Assembly (NCBI RefSeq): GCF_945873775.1
Contig: NZ_CAMCEC010000003.1
Location: 84,698 to 148,697 of the forward strand
DNA: 64,000 nucleotides
Origin: an uncultured Treponema sp.
GTDB lineage: Bacteria > Spirochaetota > Spirochaetia > Treponematales > Treponemataceae
Direction: 5' to 3'
Numbering within the stretch: position 1 is the stretch's first letter; each line of letters starts with the position of its first letter. The position numbers were made by a program, and so were the translations under genes. The notes under the pieces are model-generated. The model saw nothing but the letters and a program-made list of their open reading frames with translations. It ran no database searches and had not been told where the DNA came from. Below are positions 50,111 to 58,973 of this stretch, in pieces.

Positions 50111-52432
50111 TTATTGCTCAGATTGCTCCAAAATCATTTTTAGCCAGTCCATAAAGTGCGAATGTTCCAAATTATAAATGAACGTTATGATTTGCGCTTT
50201 TGTGCAGGCCGATTCAGGCTCGAACGTTGTTTGTGTTGTGCCTGTCGCAATTCTCATCCAGTAAGCCCAGGAGACGGCAGAATGATATTTTGATGAGCGC
50301 GGAACGTCGGTAAAATTGTCCGCCGGATTCATCGGATAGGAATTCGCGTATTTCCATAAGAATTCGACTGCGTCGCCTCTCGTGCAAGGCTGGTTTCCGT
50401 TTAGCGTGCTTCCCTTGAAAAGTCCTTTTTCGTAAGCCCAAAGTGCCGCGTTGTAAAAACTGTCGCTTGGCTTTACGTCTTTGAAAGGATTTTTTATTGA
50501 AGATTTTGGCGAGCCGTTCCAGCGGTAAATGTAAGTGAGAACTTGTCCGCGGGTGCAAGTCTCGTCTGGTGAGAATTTTGTTTTTGATGATGGCTTTGCG
50601 ATTCCTTTTTCAACTGCCCACGGAACAGAAAGAGCGAAAATGTCGTTTGACATCACGTCTGAAAAATCTCCGACTTGAACTGGAGCTTCCGGCACGCTTG
50701 GCTTGATTCCGAGCTTGTCTTCTGGAATCGCCTTTAGGATTTTTCTTCCGAGCTTTGGAGAATCTATCCATCTGTTGCCTGAAACAACGTTTATTCCGTT
50801 GTCGTGAACGTATTTTTTTCCGTAATTAAAAATTTTGCAGACTGGAACGGCGATGTCGGCTTTTATTATCAGAGAAGGTTCTTTGTTTGGATTCAGCTCG
50901 TCGATTTCAAGATTTCCTGCGTTGTAGCAGTCGCTTATGTAGCAGTCAGTTCCTGTGTAGCCCATAACGCCTGCAACGTAAGTTCCGCGTATTGTTCCGA
51001 TGTTGTAGCAGCTTGTTATGTTTGTTGCGGTTTCTGGCGGAAGATTGTAAATGTTTTCCGGGGCATCGCTTATTCCGACTCTCGCAACGATTCCAGCAGA
51101 AAGAGCCGCAAGTCCCCAGTTTGCGTAAGGAACAGAAATTTCGCCTGAGTTCATGCAGCCGGTTATTTTGCTGTATTCCGCCCGCCTTGCAATTCCTCCT
51201 GCCATAACCATCCTCTTGCTTCCGCGTTGTGTGTCTATATAGTCCGTATCGCTTGTCGTAATTATTAGAGGAGAAGTGTTGTAGCAGTTTATGACTTTTG
51301 TGTGGTCAATTGAAGAAAGAAGTCCGCCTGCGTAAATGAACAAAGTGTTTTCCTGTTCATCGGCGCGGCTGGCGTGGATTTTTATTTTTCCGCCTGATGA
51401 ATAGCAGTTTTCAAAAGTTCTGCTTGATGCGTTTGGTGAAAGAGCTGCCGCATTGAGCGTGCATCCGTTTTTTAATTTTGTGTAGCTCACATCGATTGTA
51501 TAGTTTATGATTCCGAGGTCTTTTACAAAGTTGTTTTGCGCTTGTCTGAAATCTTTTGGTCTAATCATTTCGGCGAAAAGCGCGTAGGAACGTTCTGCAA
51601 AGTCCTCTCCCATAAAAATGTCGTCGCTGTGGTCGATTATCGTCATTCCTGAAATTACGTGGTGGTTTCCGTCTAGCGAGCCTGAAAATTTTCCGCTTCC
51701 TTTATCAGCCGCCTGGAATCCTTGTCCGCCGTGACTTCCGCCATAAGACGGAGTTCCGCCGATTGGAATCCAGTTTCCCCATTTTGAAAGGTCGATGTCT
51801 GAAATCAGCTTGTAATGAAAATCAAGCCCGAATCTGATTGAGTTTAGCTGCTCTGCTGTTTTGATTAAGAACGGATTTTCGGCAGTTCCGTTTCCGCCTT
51901 CAAATTCAAACGGAGTGCGCCTTAAAATTGCCGGCGCGCCTTTCCATTCCTCTTGCTCCGAAGTGTCAGTTGCGAGTGATTTTGCTTTTTCAATTTCTTT
52001 TTCCTGCTTTATGTTTCTTTTGATTACGGCAGATTCTTCATCTTTTTGAGATTGTGTTTTTGTGTATTTTACGATGAGCGTTTTTTTGCCGCCTTTTATG
52101 ATTTTTGCTTCCGTCTTATTTACAGGAGAAGGCTTTGTCTGTTCCGTAAAATAATTTTCGCCTGTCGCCTTGTAAGTTACTGTTGCAGAAAAAAAAGTGT
52201 TAGGCTCAAGCGGACCTTTCGGCTCGTAGGCAACAGAGCTGATTTCGCACATCGTGCTTTTTCCTGAAACTGCGCCCGGCATTTTGTTTTCATTTATTTT
52301 AAGCTCGAATTTTGGTATAAAGGAAATTGCCCTTCCGTTTTGAGATTGCGCTTGTTTAGCCTGTGAGAAAGAATTTGTCAAAATCAAAACTGACATAATA
52401 AAATATGCTAAAAAAAAATTTTTCGTTTTCAT
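50111..52432 (-). CDS. Exported SLH-domain protein with GLUG-like repeats (copy 2)
   Basis: 773 aa. Signal peptide about 1-24 (ending SFSQA). An additional N-terminal domain of about 120 residues is absent from copy 1. From about residue 160 it parallels copy 1: FEGGNGTAENPFLIKTAEQL, the NCY/SCY repeats, a nearly identical block WIDSPKLGRKILKAIPEDK, and three SLH domains (CTRGQVLTYIYRWNGSP, CTRGDAVEFLWKY, CTKAQIITFIYNLE). Starts 24 bp after uvrB; the ribosome site is GGGGGAC. The conserved block at the same place in both copies hints at gene conversion or recent duplication. Confidence 0.88.
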   Translation of the reverse strand: MKTKNFFLAYFIMSVLILTNSFSQAKQAQSQNGRAISFIPKFELKINENKMPGAVSGKSTMCEISSVAYEPKGPLEPNTFFSATVTYKATGENYFTEQTKPSPVNKTEAKIIKGGKKTLIVKYTKTQSQKDEESAVIKRNIKQEKEIEKAKSLATDTSEQEEWKGAPAILRRTPFEFEGGNGTAENPFLIKTAEQLNSIRFGLDFHYKLISDIDLSKWGNWIPIGGTPSYGGSHGGQGFQAADKGSGKFSGSLDGNHHVISGMTIIDHSDDIFMGEDFAERSYALFAEMIRPKDFRQAQNNFVKDLGIINYTIDVSYTKLKNGCTLNAAALSPNASSRTFENCYSSGGKIKIHASRADEQENTLFIYAGGLLSSIDHTKVINCYNTSPLIITTSDTDYIDTQRGSKRMVMAGGIARRAEYSKITGCMNSGEISVPYANWGLAALSAGIVARVGISDAPENIYNLPPETATNITSCYNIGTIRGTYVAGVMGYTGTDCYISDCYNAGNLEIDELNPNKEPSLIIKADIAVPVCKIFNYGKKYVHDNGINVVSGNRWIDSPKLGRKILKAIPEDKLGIKPSVPEAPVQVGDFSDVMSNDIFALSVPWAVEKGIAKPSSKTKFSPDETCTRGQVLTYIYRWNGSPKSSIKNPFKDVKPSDSFYNAALWAYEKGLFKGSTLNGNQPCTRGDAVEFLWKYANSYPMNPADNFTDVPRSSKYHSAVSWAYWMRIATGTTQTTFEPESACTKAQIITFIYNLEHSHFMDWLKMILEQSEQ

Positions 52433-52455
52433 AAGTCCCCCGAAAAAGCTGCTGT

Positions 52456-54453
52456 TTATTTTCCGTAAGTTTTTTCTATTTCTATAATCTGGTCGCGCAA
52501 AACTGCTGCCTGCTCATAGTCAAGACGGTCGGCTGCTTCTGACATTTCTTTTTTCATCAGGTCAAGAAGTTTTTTTCTTTGCTGGGCGACAAAAAGATTT
52601 GTGCTCTTTTTAAGGGCTTCAAGCTTTATGTTCGCTTCTTGCTCTGCGTCTTCTTTTTGGTGCTCAAGAATATCTTCAACGGCCTTTTTGATTGTCTTTG
52701 GAACAATTCCGTGTTCCTTGTTGTATGCTTCTTGAATTGAACGGCGGCGCTTAGTTTCATCGATGGCTTCTTTCATTGCATCGCTCATTCTGTCTGCGTA
52801 CATTAAAACTGTTCCGTCAGCATTTCGTGCGGCTCGTCCTATAATCTGAATCAGTGAAGTTGTGCTTCTTAAGAATCCGATTTTGTCCGCGTCAAGGATT
52901 GCAATCAGCGAAACTTCCGGCAAGTCGATTCCTTCACGCAAAAGGTTGATTCCAATTAGAACATCGGTTTCTCCGGTGCGCAGGCTTTTTAAAATTTCAA
53001 CGCGCTCAAAAGTGTCAATTTCAGAATGAATGTATTTGACTTTTAAATTCAACTCGGAGAGATAGTCTGTTAAGTCTTCCGCCATTTTTTTTGTAAGCGT
53101 AAGAATCAATGAACGTTCGCCTTTTTTTATGCGTGCGCTGACTTCTTTAAAGATGTCCTGCATTTGTCCTTCGCTTGGACGTACTTCAATTTTTGGATCA
53201 AGAAGTCCTGTCGGGCGGATAAGCTGTTCCACGACTTGCGTTGACTTTTTAATTTCTTCTGGGCGTGGAGTTGCTGTTACAAAAATCACCTGGTTCATTT
53301 TTTTTGTGAACTCATCAATTTTTAGCGGGCGGTTGTCCAATGCGCTTGGAAGCCTGAATCCAAAGTCAATTAAATTTTGCTTGCGTGCCCGGTCGCCTTC
53401 GTACATTGCTCCAATCTGCGGAACAGAAACGTGCGCCTCGTCAATCATGCAGAGAAAATCATCAGGAAAATAATGAAGCAAAGTTGCAGGCGGATCTCCT
53501 CTTTTTCGCCCGGAAATCGGTCCGGAATAATTTTCAATTCCAGAGCAGTAGCCCATTTCCTTCATCATTTCAAGGTCGTAAGTTGTTCGTGTTTTTAATC
53601 GTTCGGCTTCAAGAATTTTTCCGGCGGAACGAAGCTCTTCAAGACGCGCATCAAGTTCAGCCTGAATTTTTTCCGTAACGCTTGCCATCTGGTCGCGCGG
53701 AACAACAAAGTGCTTGGCAGGATAAAGCTGAAGTTCGTCAAGCTCTTCTATTGTTTCTCCAGAAATTGCGTTGAATCTTTTTATGCGTGAAATCTGATCA
53801 AAGTCGAGTTCAATTTTGTAAGCCTCATCTGTTTCCATGTAAGGCGGAAAAATTTCAATTGTGTCGCCTTTGATCCTGAATTTTCCACGCTCAAGAATCA
53901 TGTCGTTTCGCTCATACTGAATTGAAATAAGCCTTGATGCGATTTCGTGCGTGTCAAGCTCGTTTCCTTTTTCAACATGAATACGCATTTCCTTGTAGAG
54001 GTCAGGCATTCCAAGTCCGTAAATGCAGCTGACGGTCGCAACGATAATTACATCGCGGCGTTCCATTAATGCGTAAGTTGCCGCAAGCCGGAGCTTGTCG
54101 ATTTCTTTATTTATGGAAGCGTCTTTTTCTATATACAAGTCGCGCGCAGGAACATAGGCTTCAGGCTGATAATAATCGTAGTAGCTTACAAAATATTCTA
54201 CGGCATTGTCTGGAAAAAATGTTTTGAATTCTCTGTAAAGCTGGGCGGAAAGAGTTTTGTTGTGGCTGATAATTAAAGTCGGACGCTGAACTGCTTCAAT
54301 TATTTTTGCCATTGTGAAAGTTTTTCCGCTTCCTGTAACGCCTTTTAAAGTCTGATATTTGTCTCCGCGGAAAAATCCTTCGGAAAGTTTTTTTATTGCG
54401 TTTGGCTGATCTCCAGAAGGTTCAAAAGGAGAAACAACATGAAATTTTCTCAT
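52456..54453 (-). CDS. uvrB: Excinuclease ABC subunit B
   Basis: 665 aa. Nucleotide excision repair helicase-like subunit that loads at damage and recruits UvrC. Walker A GVTGSGKTFT (about residues 38-47), the beta-hairpin YYDYYQPEAYVP (about 92-103), motif VI-like segment QIIGRAARNADG and the C-terminal UVR domain (EAADRLDYEQAAVLRDQI) are complete. Start 6 bp after TAAAAT (54460-54465) without a Shine-Dalgarno. It heads a stretch that includes the SLH genes on the same strand; no LexA box is recognised in front. Confidence 0.97.
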   Translation of the reverse strand: MRKFHVVSPFEPSGDQPNAIKKLSEGFFRGDKYQTLKGVTGSGKTFTMAKIIEAVQRPTLIISHNKTLSAQLYREFKTFFPDNAVEYFVSYYDYYQPEAYVPARDLYIEKDASINKEIDKLRLAATYALMERRDVIIVATVSCIYGLGMPDLYKEMRIHVEKGNELDTHEIASRLISIQYERNDMILERGKFRIKGDTIEIFPPYMETDEAYKIELDFDQISRIKRFNAISGETIEELDELQLYPAKHFVVPRDQMASVTEKIQAELDARLEELRSAGKILEAERLKTRTTYDLEMMKEMGYCSGIENYSGPISGRKRGDPPATLLHYFPDDFLCMIDEAHVSVPQIGAMYEGDRARKQNLIDFGFRLPSALDNRPLKIDEFTKKMNQVIFVTATPRPEEIKKSTQVVEQLIRPTGLLDPKIEVRPSEGQMQDIFKEVSARIKKGERSLILTLTKKMAEDLTDYLSELNLKVKYIHSEIDTFERVEILKSLRTGETDVLIGINLLREGIDLPEVSLIAILDADKIGFLRSTTSLIQIIGRAARNADGTVLMYADRMSDAMKEAIDETKRRRSIQEAYNKEHGIVPKTIKKAVEDILEHQKEDAEQEANIKLEALKKSTNLFVAQQRKKLLDLMKKEMSEAADRLDYEQAAVLRDQIIEIEKTYGK

Positions 54454-54756
54454 GCATTTATTTTAGATAAACTATAAAAAAAAATCTATTGTTTATGTAT
54501 GGCAAAATATATTATAGAAGAACAAAAAAATACCTGCACTTTCAGCGGAAAATCATAATTGGCTAGGGTTGCAATTTTTTTTGTTGGAAGAAATAACAAA
54601 GATTTGCTATTCTAAACTCTTTGTTATTTCCTTTTATGCCATGCGGCAAAAAAAACAGCAAATTACGCCAATTCTGCTTTTTCGCTTCCGTTCCGGTATT
54701 TTTTATTCATGCAGTTTTACAACTTATTTGACATTATGAAAAATTACAATTTATTT
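54454..54756. other. 300-bp gap between uvrB and htrA
   Basis: No coding frame. It holds the htrA terminator (54648-54678) and a 13-bp perfect inverted repeat GAAATAACAAAGA / TCTTTGTTATTTC (54590-54630) with a 15-base loop whose role is unknown. Confidence 0.6.
54648..54678 (-). terminator. Terminator after htrA
   Basis: Minus strand: AGCAGAATT and AATTTGCT pair around GGCGT (one mismatch), then G and T8. Confidence 0.75.
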
Positions 54757-55998
54757 TTATATATTTGAATTAGCGGAGTTGCTGGATGGCTCAAGTTCTA
54801 CTTTCAGCTTTTCAAACTTTCTGTTGCGGTAAACTGTTACAGTTACAACGTCGCCCGGAACTTTGTCTTCAATTGCGCTGTAGTAGTCCGCGAGTTTTGA
54901 AATTTTTATTCCGTTGATTTCTGTTATTATGTCGCCGCCAAGGTAAATTGTCTGCGGATTAAAAGTGCCGTACTGAACTGCTTGAGTGCCGCCTTTAATT
55001 CCTGCCTGATCTGCCTTGCTTCCTTTTCTTACGCTGCTTACAATCATGCCGGAAGAAATTTCATATCCTGCAAAGTTTGCGATTCGGGCTGTGTTTTGGA
55101 CGAGCGAAAGTTTCATTGTTCCGCGGTTTACTTTTCCGTATTTTAAAAGATCGCTTACAACTCGCCGGGCTGTGCTTGCTGGAATTGCGAATCCGACTCC
55201 GGCAGAAGATCCGCTGGAAGAATAAATCATTGTGTTGATTCCAATCATGCGTCCTTGGCTGTCTAAAAGCGGTCCGCCTGAATTCCCTGGATTGATTGCG
55301 GCATCAGTTTGAATCATGTTTCGGATTATTACATTTGCGCTTTTTTGAATTGGACGGCCAAGCCCTGAAATGATTCCTGTTGTCATTGTTCGTTCAAGTG
55401 CAAACGGATTTCCAATTGCAATGACTTTTTGTCCAACCTTGAGGCTTTCAGAATCTCCAAAAGAAATTGTTTTTAAGTCAGCTCCTTTTGCAGGCTCGAA
55501 TTTTAAAACGGCAATGTCGCTTTCTATGTCTTGTCCTACAACTGTTCCTTCGTAAGTTGTTCCGTCTGCAAGTGAAATATTGATTACAGAAGCTTTTTCT
55601 ATTACATGGACATTTGTTACAACGTATCCGCGCTTGTCGATAATTGAGCCGGAGCCAGAACCGCTTTCCGTCACAATCGGCTCGTAAAACCAGTTGTAGC
55701 CCATTACTTTTGTAGTGATATTTACAACTGCCTCGTTGCATTTTTCATACACTGAAATGTTTTGAGATTCGTCCTGCGTGTATGAACCGTTTTCCGCCGC
55801 GACTGGAAATGCTTCAAATGACTGCGGAATTTCTTCTTTTAATTCTGCTTGATTTTTTTCTACTGCTGAAATTTCTTTGCTGGATTTTTTTGAAGAATCA
55901 TTTTTAAAAAAAGTGAAAAACAAGGAAACTGCTGCTGCTGCAAGAATTCCTGTTGAAATTGAATAAGTAACAAGCTGTTTTTTTGAGTAGAGTTTCAT
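54757..55998 (-). CDS. HtrA/DegP-type serine protease
   Basis: 413 aa from ATG 55998; the N-terminus is a membrane anchor (about residues 7-27). Trypsin-like domain at about 85-290 with the triad His in TNVHVIEKA (about 130), Asp in ESDIAVLKF (about 160) and Ser in NPGNSGGPLLD (about 237). A single PDZ domain covers about 300-400. It would degrade or refold periplasmic proteins in envelope stress. DegS-like layout (anchor plus one PDZ). The start lies 7 bp after TATATT without a Shine-Dalgarno. Confidence 0.93.
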   Translation of the reverse strand: MKLYSKKQLVTYSISTGILAAAAVSLFFTFFKNDSSKKSSKEISAVEKNQAELKEEIPQSFEAFPVAAENGSYTQDESQNISVYEKCNEAVVNITTKVMGYNWFYEPIVTESGSGSGSIIDKRGYVVTNVHVIEKASVINISLADGTTYEGTVVGQDIESDIAVLKFEPAKGADLKTISFGDSESLKVGQKVIAIGNPFALERTMTTGIISGLGRPIQKSANVIIRNMIQTDAAINPGNSGGPLLDSQGRMIGINTMIYSSSGSSAGVGFAIPASTARRVVSDLLKYGKVNRGTMKLSLVQNTARIANFAGYEISSGMIVSSVRKGSKADQAGIKGGTQAVQYGTFNPQTIYLGGDIITEINGIKISKLADYYSAIEDKVPGDVVTVTVYRNRKFEKLKVELEPSSNSANSNI

Positions 55999-56037
55999 GC
56001 TGAAAAATATAATAACTTTTATTGCAAAATTCAACTT

Positions 56038-56709
56038 TCATAGCATTCCGTGTTCCAAAAAACTAAAATAGTCTTCCTTTGTTATTATGATGTGGTCCAT
56101 AAATACAATGCCCAAAATTTTTGCCGCTTTCTGAAGAACTTTTGTGGAATCAATATCTGCGTTGCTTGGATAGCATTGTCCGCACGGATGATTGTGGCAG
56201 CAGATAATTCCAGAGGCGTATTCAGAAACTGCGTTTGCAAAAACTTCCCGCGGATGAATGAGAGCTTTGTTTATTGTTCCAACCGAAACAACTCTTGTGC
56301 TTAAAATTTCTTTTGCGCCGTTTACTGTAACTGTAATAAAATGCTCGGTTGGCATGAGAGTGTAGTGCTGCAAAAACGGAATCACGTCTTTTGGCGCATT
56401 TATTGATGAACGCAAAATTCCGCGTCTTCTTCTTCCAAGTTCCAATGCGGCTGCTATTATGAGCGCGCGGCTTTCTCCCATTCCTTCTATTTTTTTCAGA
56501 TTGGGAATAAGCTCTTCATCGTTGCTGGAATTTATTGCTTTTGTAACTTTTTCAGCAAGGCTTTCAATCGGATTGTTTTTTGTGCCTTTTCCCAGAATGA
56601 GCATTATAAGCTCTTCGTCATCAGGATAGGAAATTCCATTTAAAAGCGTAAGTTCTCGTATGTTTGGCTGCTTGCCGGATTTGGAGCAATCTAAAATGTA
56701 ATTCTGCAT
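56038..56709 (-). CDS. radC: RadC family JAB-domain protein
   Basis: 223 aa. N-terminal helix-hairpin-helix (LKKIEGMGESRALIIAAALEL in part: IEGMGESRALIIAAA, about residues 70-85), then a JAMM/MPN+ domain with Glu, and CCHNHPCGQCYPSNADI (about 172-188; H-x-H-P-x-G-x7-S-x-x-D) for zinc. Historically called DNA repair protein RadC, but the biochemical role is unsettled. Ends three bases after the in-frame upstream end of htrA's region, on the same strand. Confidence 0.92.
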   Translation of the reverse strand: MQNYILDCSKSGKQPNIRELTLLNGISYPDDEELIMLILGKGTKNNPIESLAEKVTKAINSSNDEELIPNLKKIEGMGESRALIIAAALELGRRRRGILRSSINAPKDVIPFLQHYTLMPTEHFITVTVNGAKEILSTRVVSVGTINKALIHPREVFANAVSEYASGIICCHNHPCGQCYPSNADIDSTKVLQKAAKILGIVFMDHIIITKEDYFSFLEHGML

Positions 56710-56770
56710 ATAATATAATTAACTAAAAAAAATATTTTATGCAGAATTAATTGCGTTTAGCTGAAATATT

Positions 56771-58189
56771 TTAAAGCGGAAGCTCTATTTCAAAATGCGC
56801 GCCTTTCTTTTTATCTGGCCGTCCAGTTTCTTTTATAGTTCCGCCGTGGATGTTCACAATGTGCCTTGCAATGGAAAGTCCAAGTCCAGTGCCTCCATGC
56901 TCGCGGCTTCTTCCTTTGTCAACTCTGTAGAACCTTTCAAAAATTCTGTCTTTGTATTCATCTGGAATTCCGTTTCCGTTGTCTTCTACAATTATTTTTG
57001 CTTTGCCGGAATTTTCAGAAAGTGAGCAGGAAACAATGCTTTTGTCTGGACAGTATTTCACCGAGTTGTCGATTAAATTTGTTATCACCTGTTCAAGAAG
57101 TCCAGGGTTTCCTTTTATAAAAATTTCCTTTTTGCTTGAGCTGAAATTTATTTTGATTTGCTTTTCACTTGCTAAGCTTTCAAGATTTGAGCAGGCTTTT
57201 TTTGCAATCTGCACAAGATTTGTTTTTACGGTTTCAAGAACCCCGTTGTCTGTTTCAAGCCGGCTTAACGTGAGCAAATCTTCTATTATATTTATGAGAC
57301 GTTCGCATTGCGTGTTGATGATTCCAAGAAAATGCTTTGCGGTTTCAGGCTCGTTGATTCCGTCGTCAAGCAAAGTTTCCGTGAATCCTTTTATTGAAGT
57401 TACCGGCGTTTTTAATTCGTGGCTTACGTTCGCAACAAAATCTTTTCGGATTTGCTCAACTTTTTTTAAGCTCTGAATGTTCTGCGTAATTCTGTCTGTC
57501 ATTGAATTAAACGACTGCGCAAGTTCCGCCATTTCCTGAGGCGAAGAAATGTTCAAGTGAAAATCAAAGTTGCCTTTTGCGTATTCTTCCGTTGCCTTTT
57601 TCATCAGCAAAATCGGACGCACAGTTTTGCTTGAAATATAAAACGAAACAAGCAGCACAAGAGCGAAAATTAAAATTGTTGAAATTACAAAAGTATTTTT
57701 TGTGGAAGACGAAAAGAACACAGTTTCTTCAACTGGCATGGAAATTCTAAGCGCGGAAAAAGATTCGTTTGCGGAAAGCGGAATCGCATAGTACATAAAC
57801 CTTTTTCCGTTTGTAGAGCTTGTGTGAATTGAACTTGATTCTTTTCCTGCCAAAGCCATGCGTACTTCTTTTCTGTAGCTGTGGTTTTCCATTTCGCTTG
57901 GATTGGAAACTGAATCCGCCGCAACTGTTCCGTCCTGATTTATAAGCGTAATCCTGAACGAGTCATCTGAATGCGTAAGATCTTTTATAAAAGTGTCCGC
58001 GTTTTTTTCGTCCTGCGGAATTATTTTTGCAAGCGAATGCGCGAACGATTTTAGGTTTGCTTCAGTCTGATCAACGGCGGTGCTTTCCAAAGCCAAAAGA
58101 CACACAAAAAGCAAAATGGTAAATCCAGCTGCAAGCAAAAGTCCGTTAAAGACAAAAAGCAATGTGCGGATTTTAAAAGTCCTCTGCAT
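56771..58189 (-). CDS. phoR: PhoR-like sensor histidine kinase
   Basis: 472 aa from ATG 58189, one base past the phoB stop. Two membrane helices (about 10-32 and 165-187) enclose a periplasmic sensor; a HAMP linker follows (KTVRPILLMKKATEEYAKG in part). Phosphoacceptor VANVSHELKTPVTSIKGF (about residue 260), N box NLIDNSVKYCP, G boxes DNGNGIPDEYKDRIFERF and GGTGLGLSIARHIV. No PAS domain is obvious. It signals to the PhoB-type regulator encoded just upstream. Confidence 0.9.
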   Translation of the reverse strand: MQRTFKIRTLLFVFNGLLLAAGFTILLFVCLLALESTAVDQTEANLKSFAHSLAKIIPQDEKNADTFIKDLTHSDDSFRITLINQDGTVAADSVSNPSEMENHSYRKEVRMALAGKESSSIHTSSTNGKRFMYYAIPLSANESFSALRISMPVEETVFFSSSTKNTFVISTILIFALVLLVSFYISSKTVRPILLMKKATEEYAKGNFDFHLNISSPQEMAELAQSFNSMTDRITQNIQSLKKVEQIRKDFVANVSHELKTPVTSIKGFTETLLDDGINEPETAKHFLGIINTQCERLINIIEDLLTLSRLETDNGVLETVKTNLVQIAKKACSNLESLASEKQIKINFSSSKKEIFIKGNPGLLEQVITNLIDNSVKYCPDKSIVSCSLSENSGKAKIIVEDNGNGIPDEYKDRIFERFYRVDKGRSREHGGTGLGLSIARHIVNIHGGTIKETGRPDKKKGAHFEIELPL

Positions 58190-58190
58190 A

Positions 58191-58886
58191 TCATTCCTCG
58201 CAAATTCTGTAGCCAACGCCGCGCAAAGTTTCAATAAACGGATTTGAACTTTCCGGGCTGTCTCCGATTTTTTTTCTTATTCCCAAAATCTGAACATCGA
58301 TTGAACGGTCTGTTACAGGATAGCTTGAGCCTTTTACCGCATTGATAATCTGCTGCCGGCTAAAAACCTGCCCCTTGTGCCGCGCAAGAAATTCAAGAAT
58401 AGAAAATTCCGTTGCGCTAAGTTCCACTTCTTTTCCGTCCTGCATGACTTTGTGCTTGAGAGGCGAAATTACAAGCGAGCGGATTTTTATATCCTCGTCT
58501 GAATTTGTGCGGATTGCTTCTCCCTTTCTGCGCAGAACACTTTGGATTCTTGCAAGCAGAACTTTCGGACTGAACGGCTTTGTTACGTAGTCGTCCGCTC
58601 CAAGCTCAAGGCCTGTTACAATGTCGGAATCTTCTGTCTTGGCAGTAACCATGATGATTGGAATGTTCTTTATGGAACTGTCGTTTCTGATAATGCGGCA
58701 GATGTCCAGCCCGCTCATGTCTGGAAGCATAAGGTCAAGAATTACAAGGTCTGGATTTTTGTTGCGGCAAAGCTCCAGTGCCTGCTGTCCGTTTTCCGCC
58801 GTGAACGTTTCATACTTTTGCTTTTCAACATTGTATTTAATAAGCTCGCGGATTGGCTCTTCGTCATCTACAATCAGTATTTTCAT
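58191..58886 (-). CDS. phoB: PhoB/PhoP-like response regulator
   Basis: 231 aa from ATG 58886. Receiver with DD at 8-9, phosphoacceptor Asp in LVILDLMLPD (about residue 52), Thr/Lys in VTAKTED and VTKPFSPK (about 103); C-terminal winged helix of the OmpR/PhoB class with TDRSIDVQILGIRKKIG and the final wing RGVGYRI. The start lies 9 bp after TATAAT with no Shine-Dalgarno. A TTAACA-N5-TTAACA pair in front suggests self-control. Phosphate specificity is inferred from type and box, not proven. Confidence 0.9.
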   Translation of the reverse strand: MKILIVDDEEPIRELIKYNVEKQKYETFTAENGQQALELCRNKNPDLVILDLMLPDMSGLDICRIIRNDSSIKNIPIIMVTAKTEDSDIVTGLELGADDYVTKPFSPKVLLARIQSVLRRKGEAIRTNSDEDIKIRSLVISPLKHKVMQDGKEVELSATEFSILEFLARHKGQVFSRQQIINAVKGSSYPVTDRSIDVQILGIRKKIGDSPESSNPFIETLRGVGYRICEE

Positions 58887-58895
58887 AGCAATTTC

Positions 58896-58954
58896 ATTAT
58901 AGAACAAACGCACAGGTTTTCAATATTCGGAATGTTAAAACTCTGTTAAATTTT
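58896..58954 (-). promoter_or_regulatory. phoB promoter with PhoP-box-like repeats
   Basis: Minus strand: TTAACA-N5-TTAACA (58933-58949, 11-bp spacing) lies about 12 bp upstream of TTGAAA-N16-TATAAT (TATAAT at 58896-58901). An overlapping TGTTAAA/TTTAACA palindrome extends the box to 58957. Confidence 0.6.
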
Positions 58955-58973
58955 AACACAGTCTTTTGTCCGC

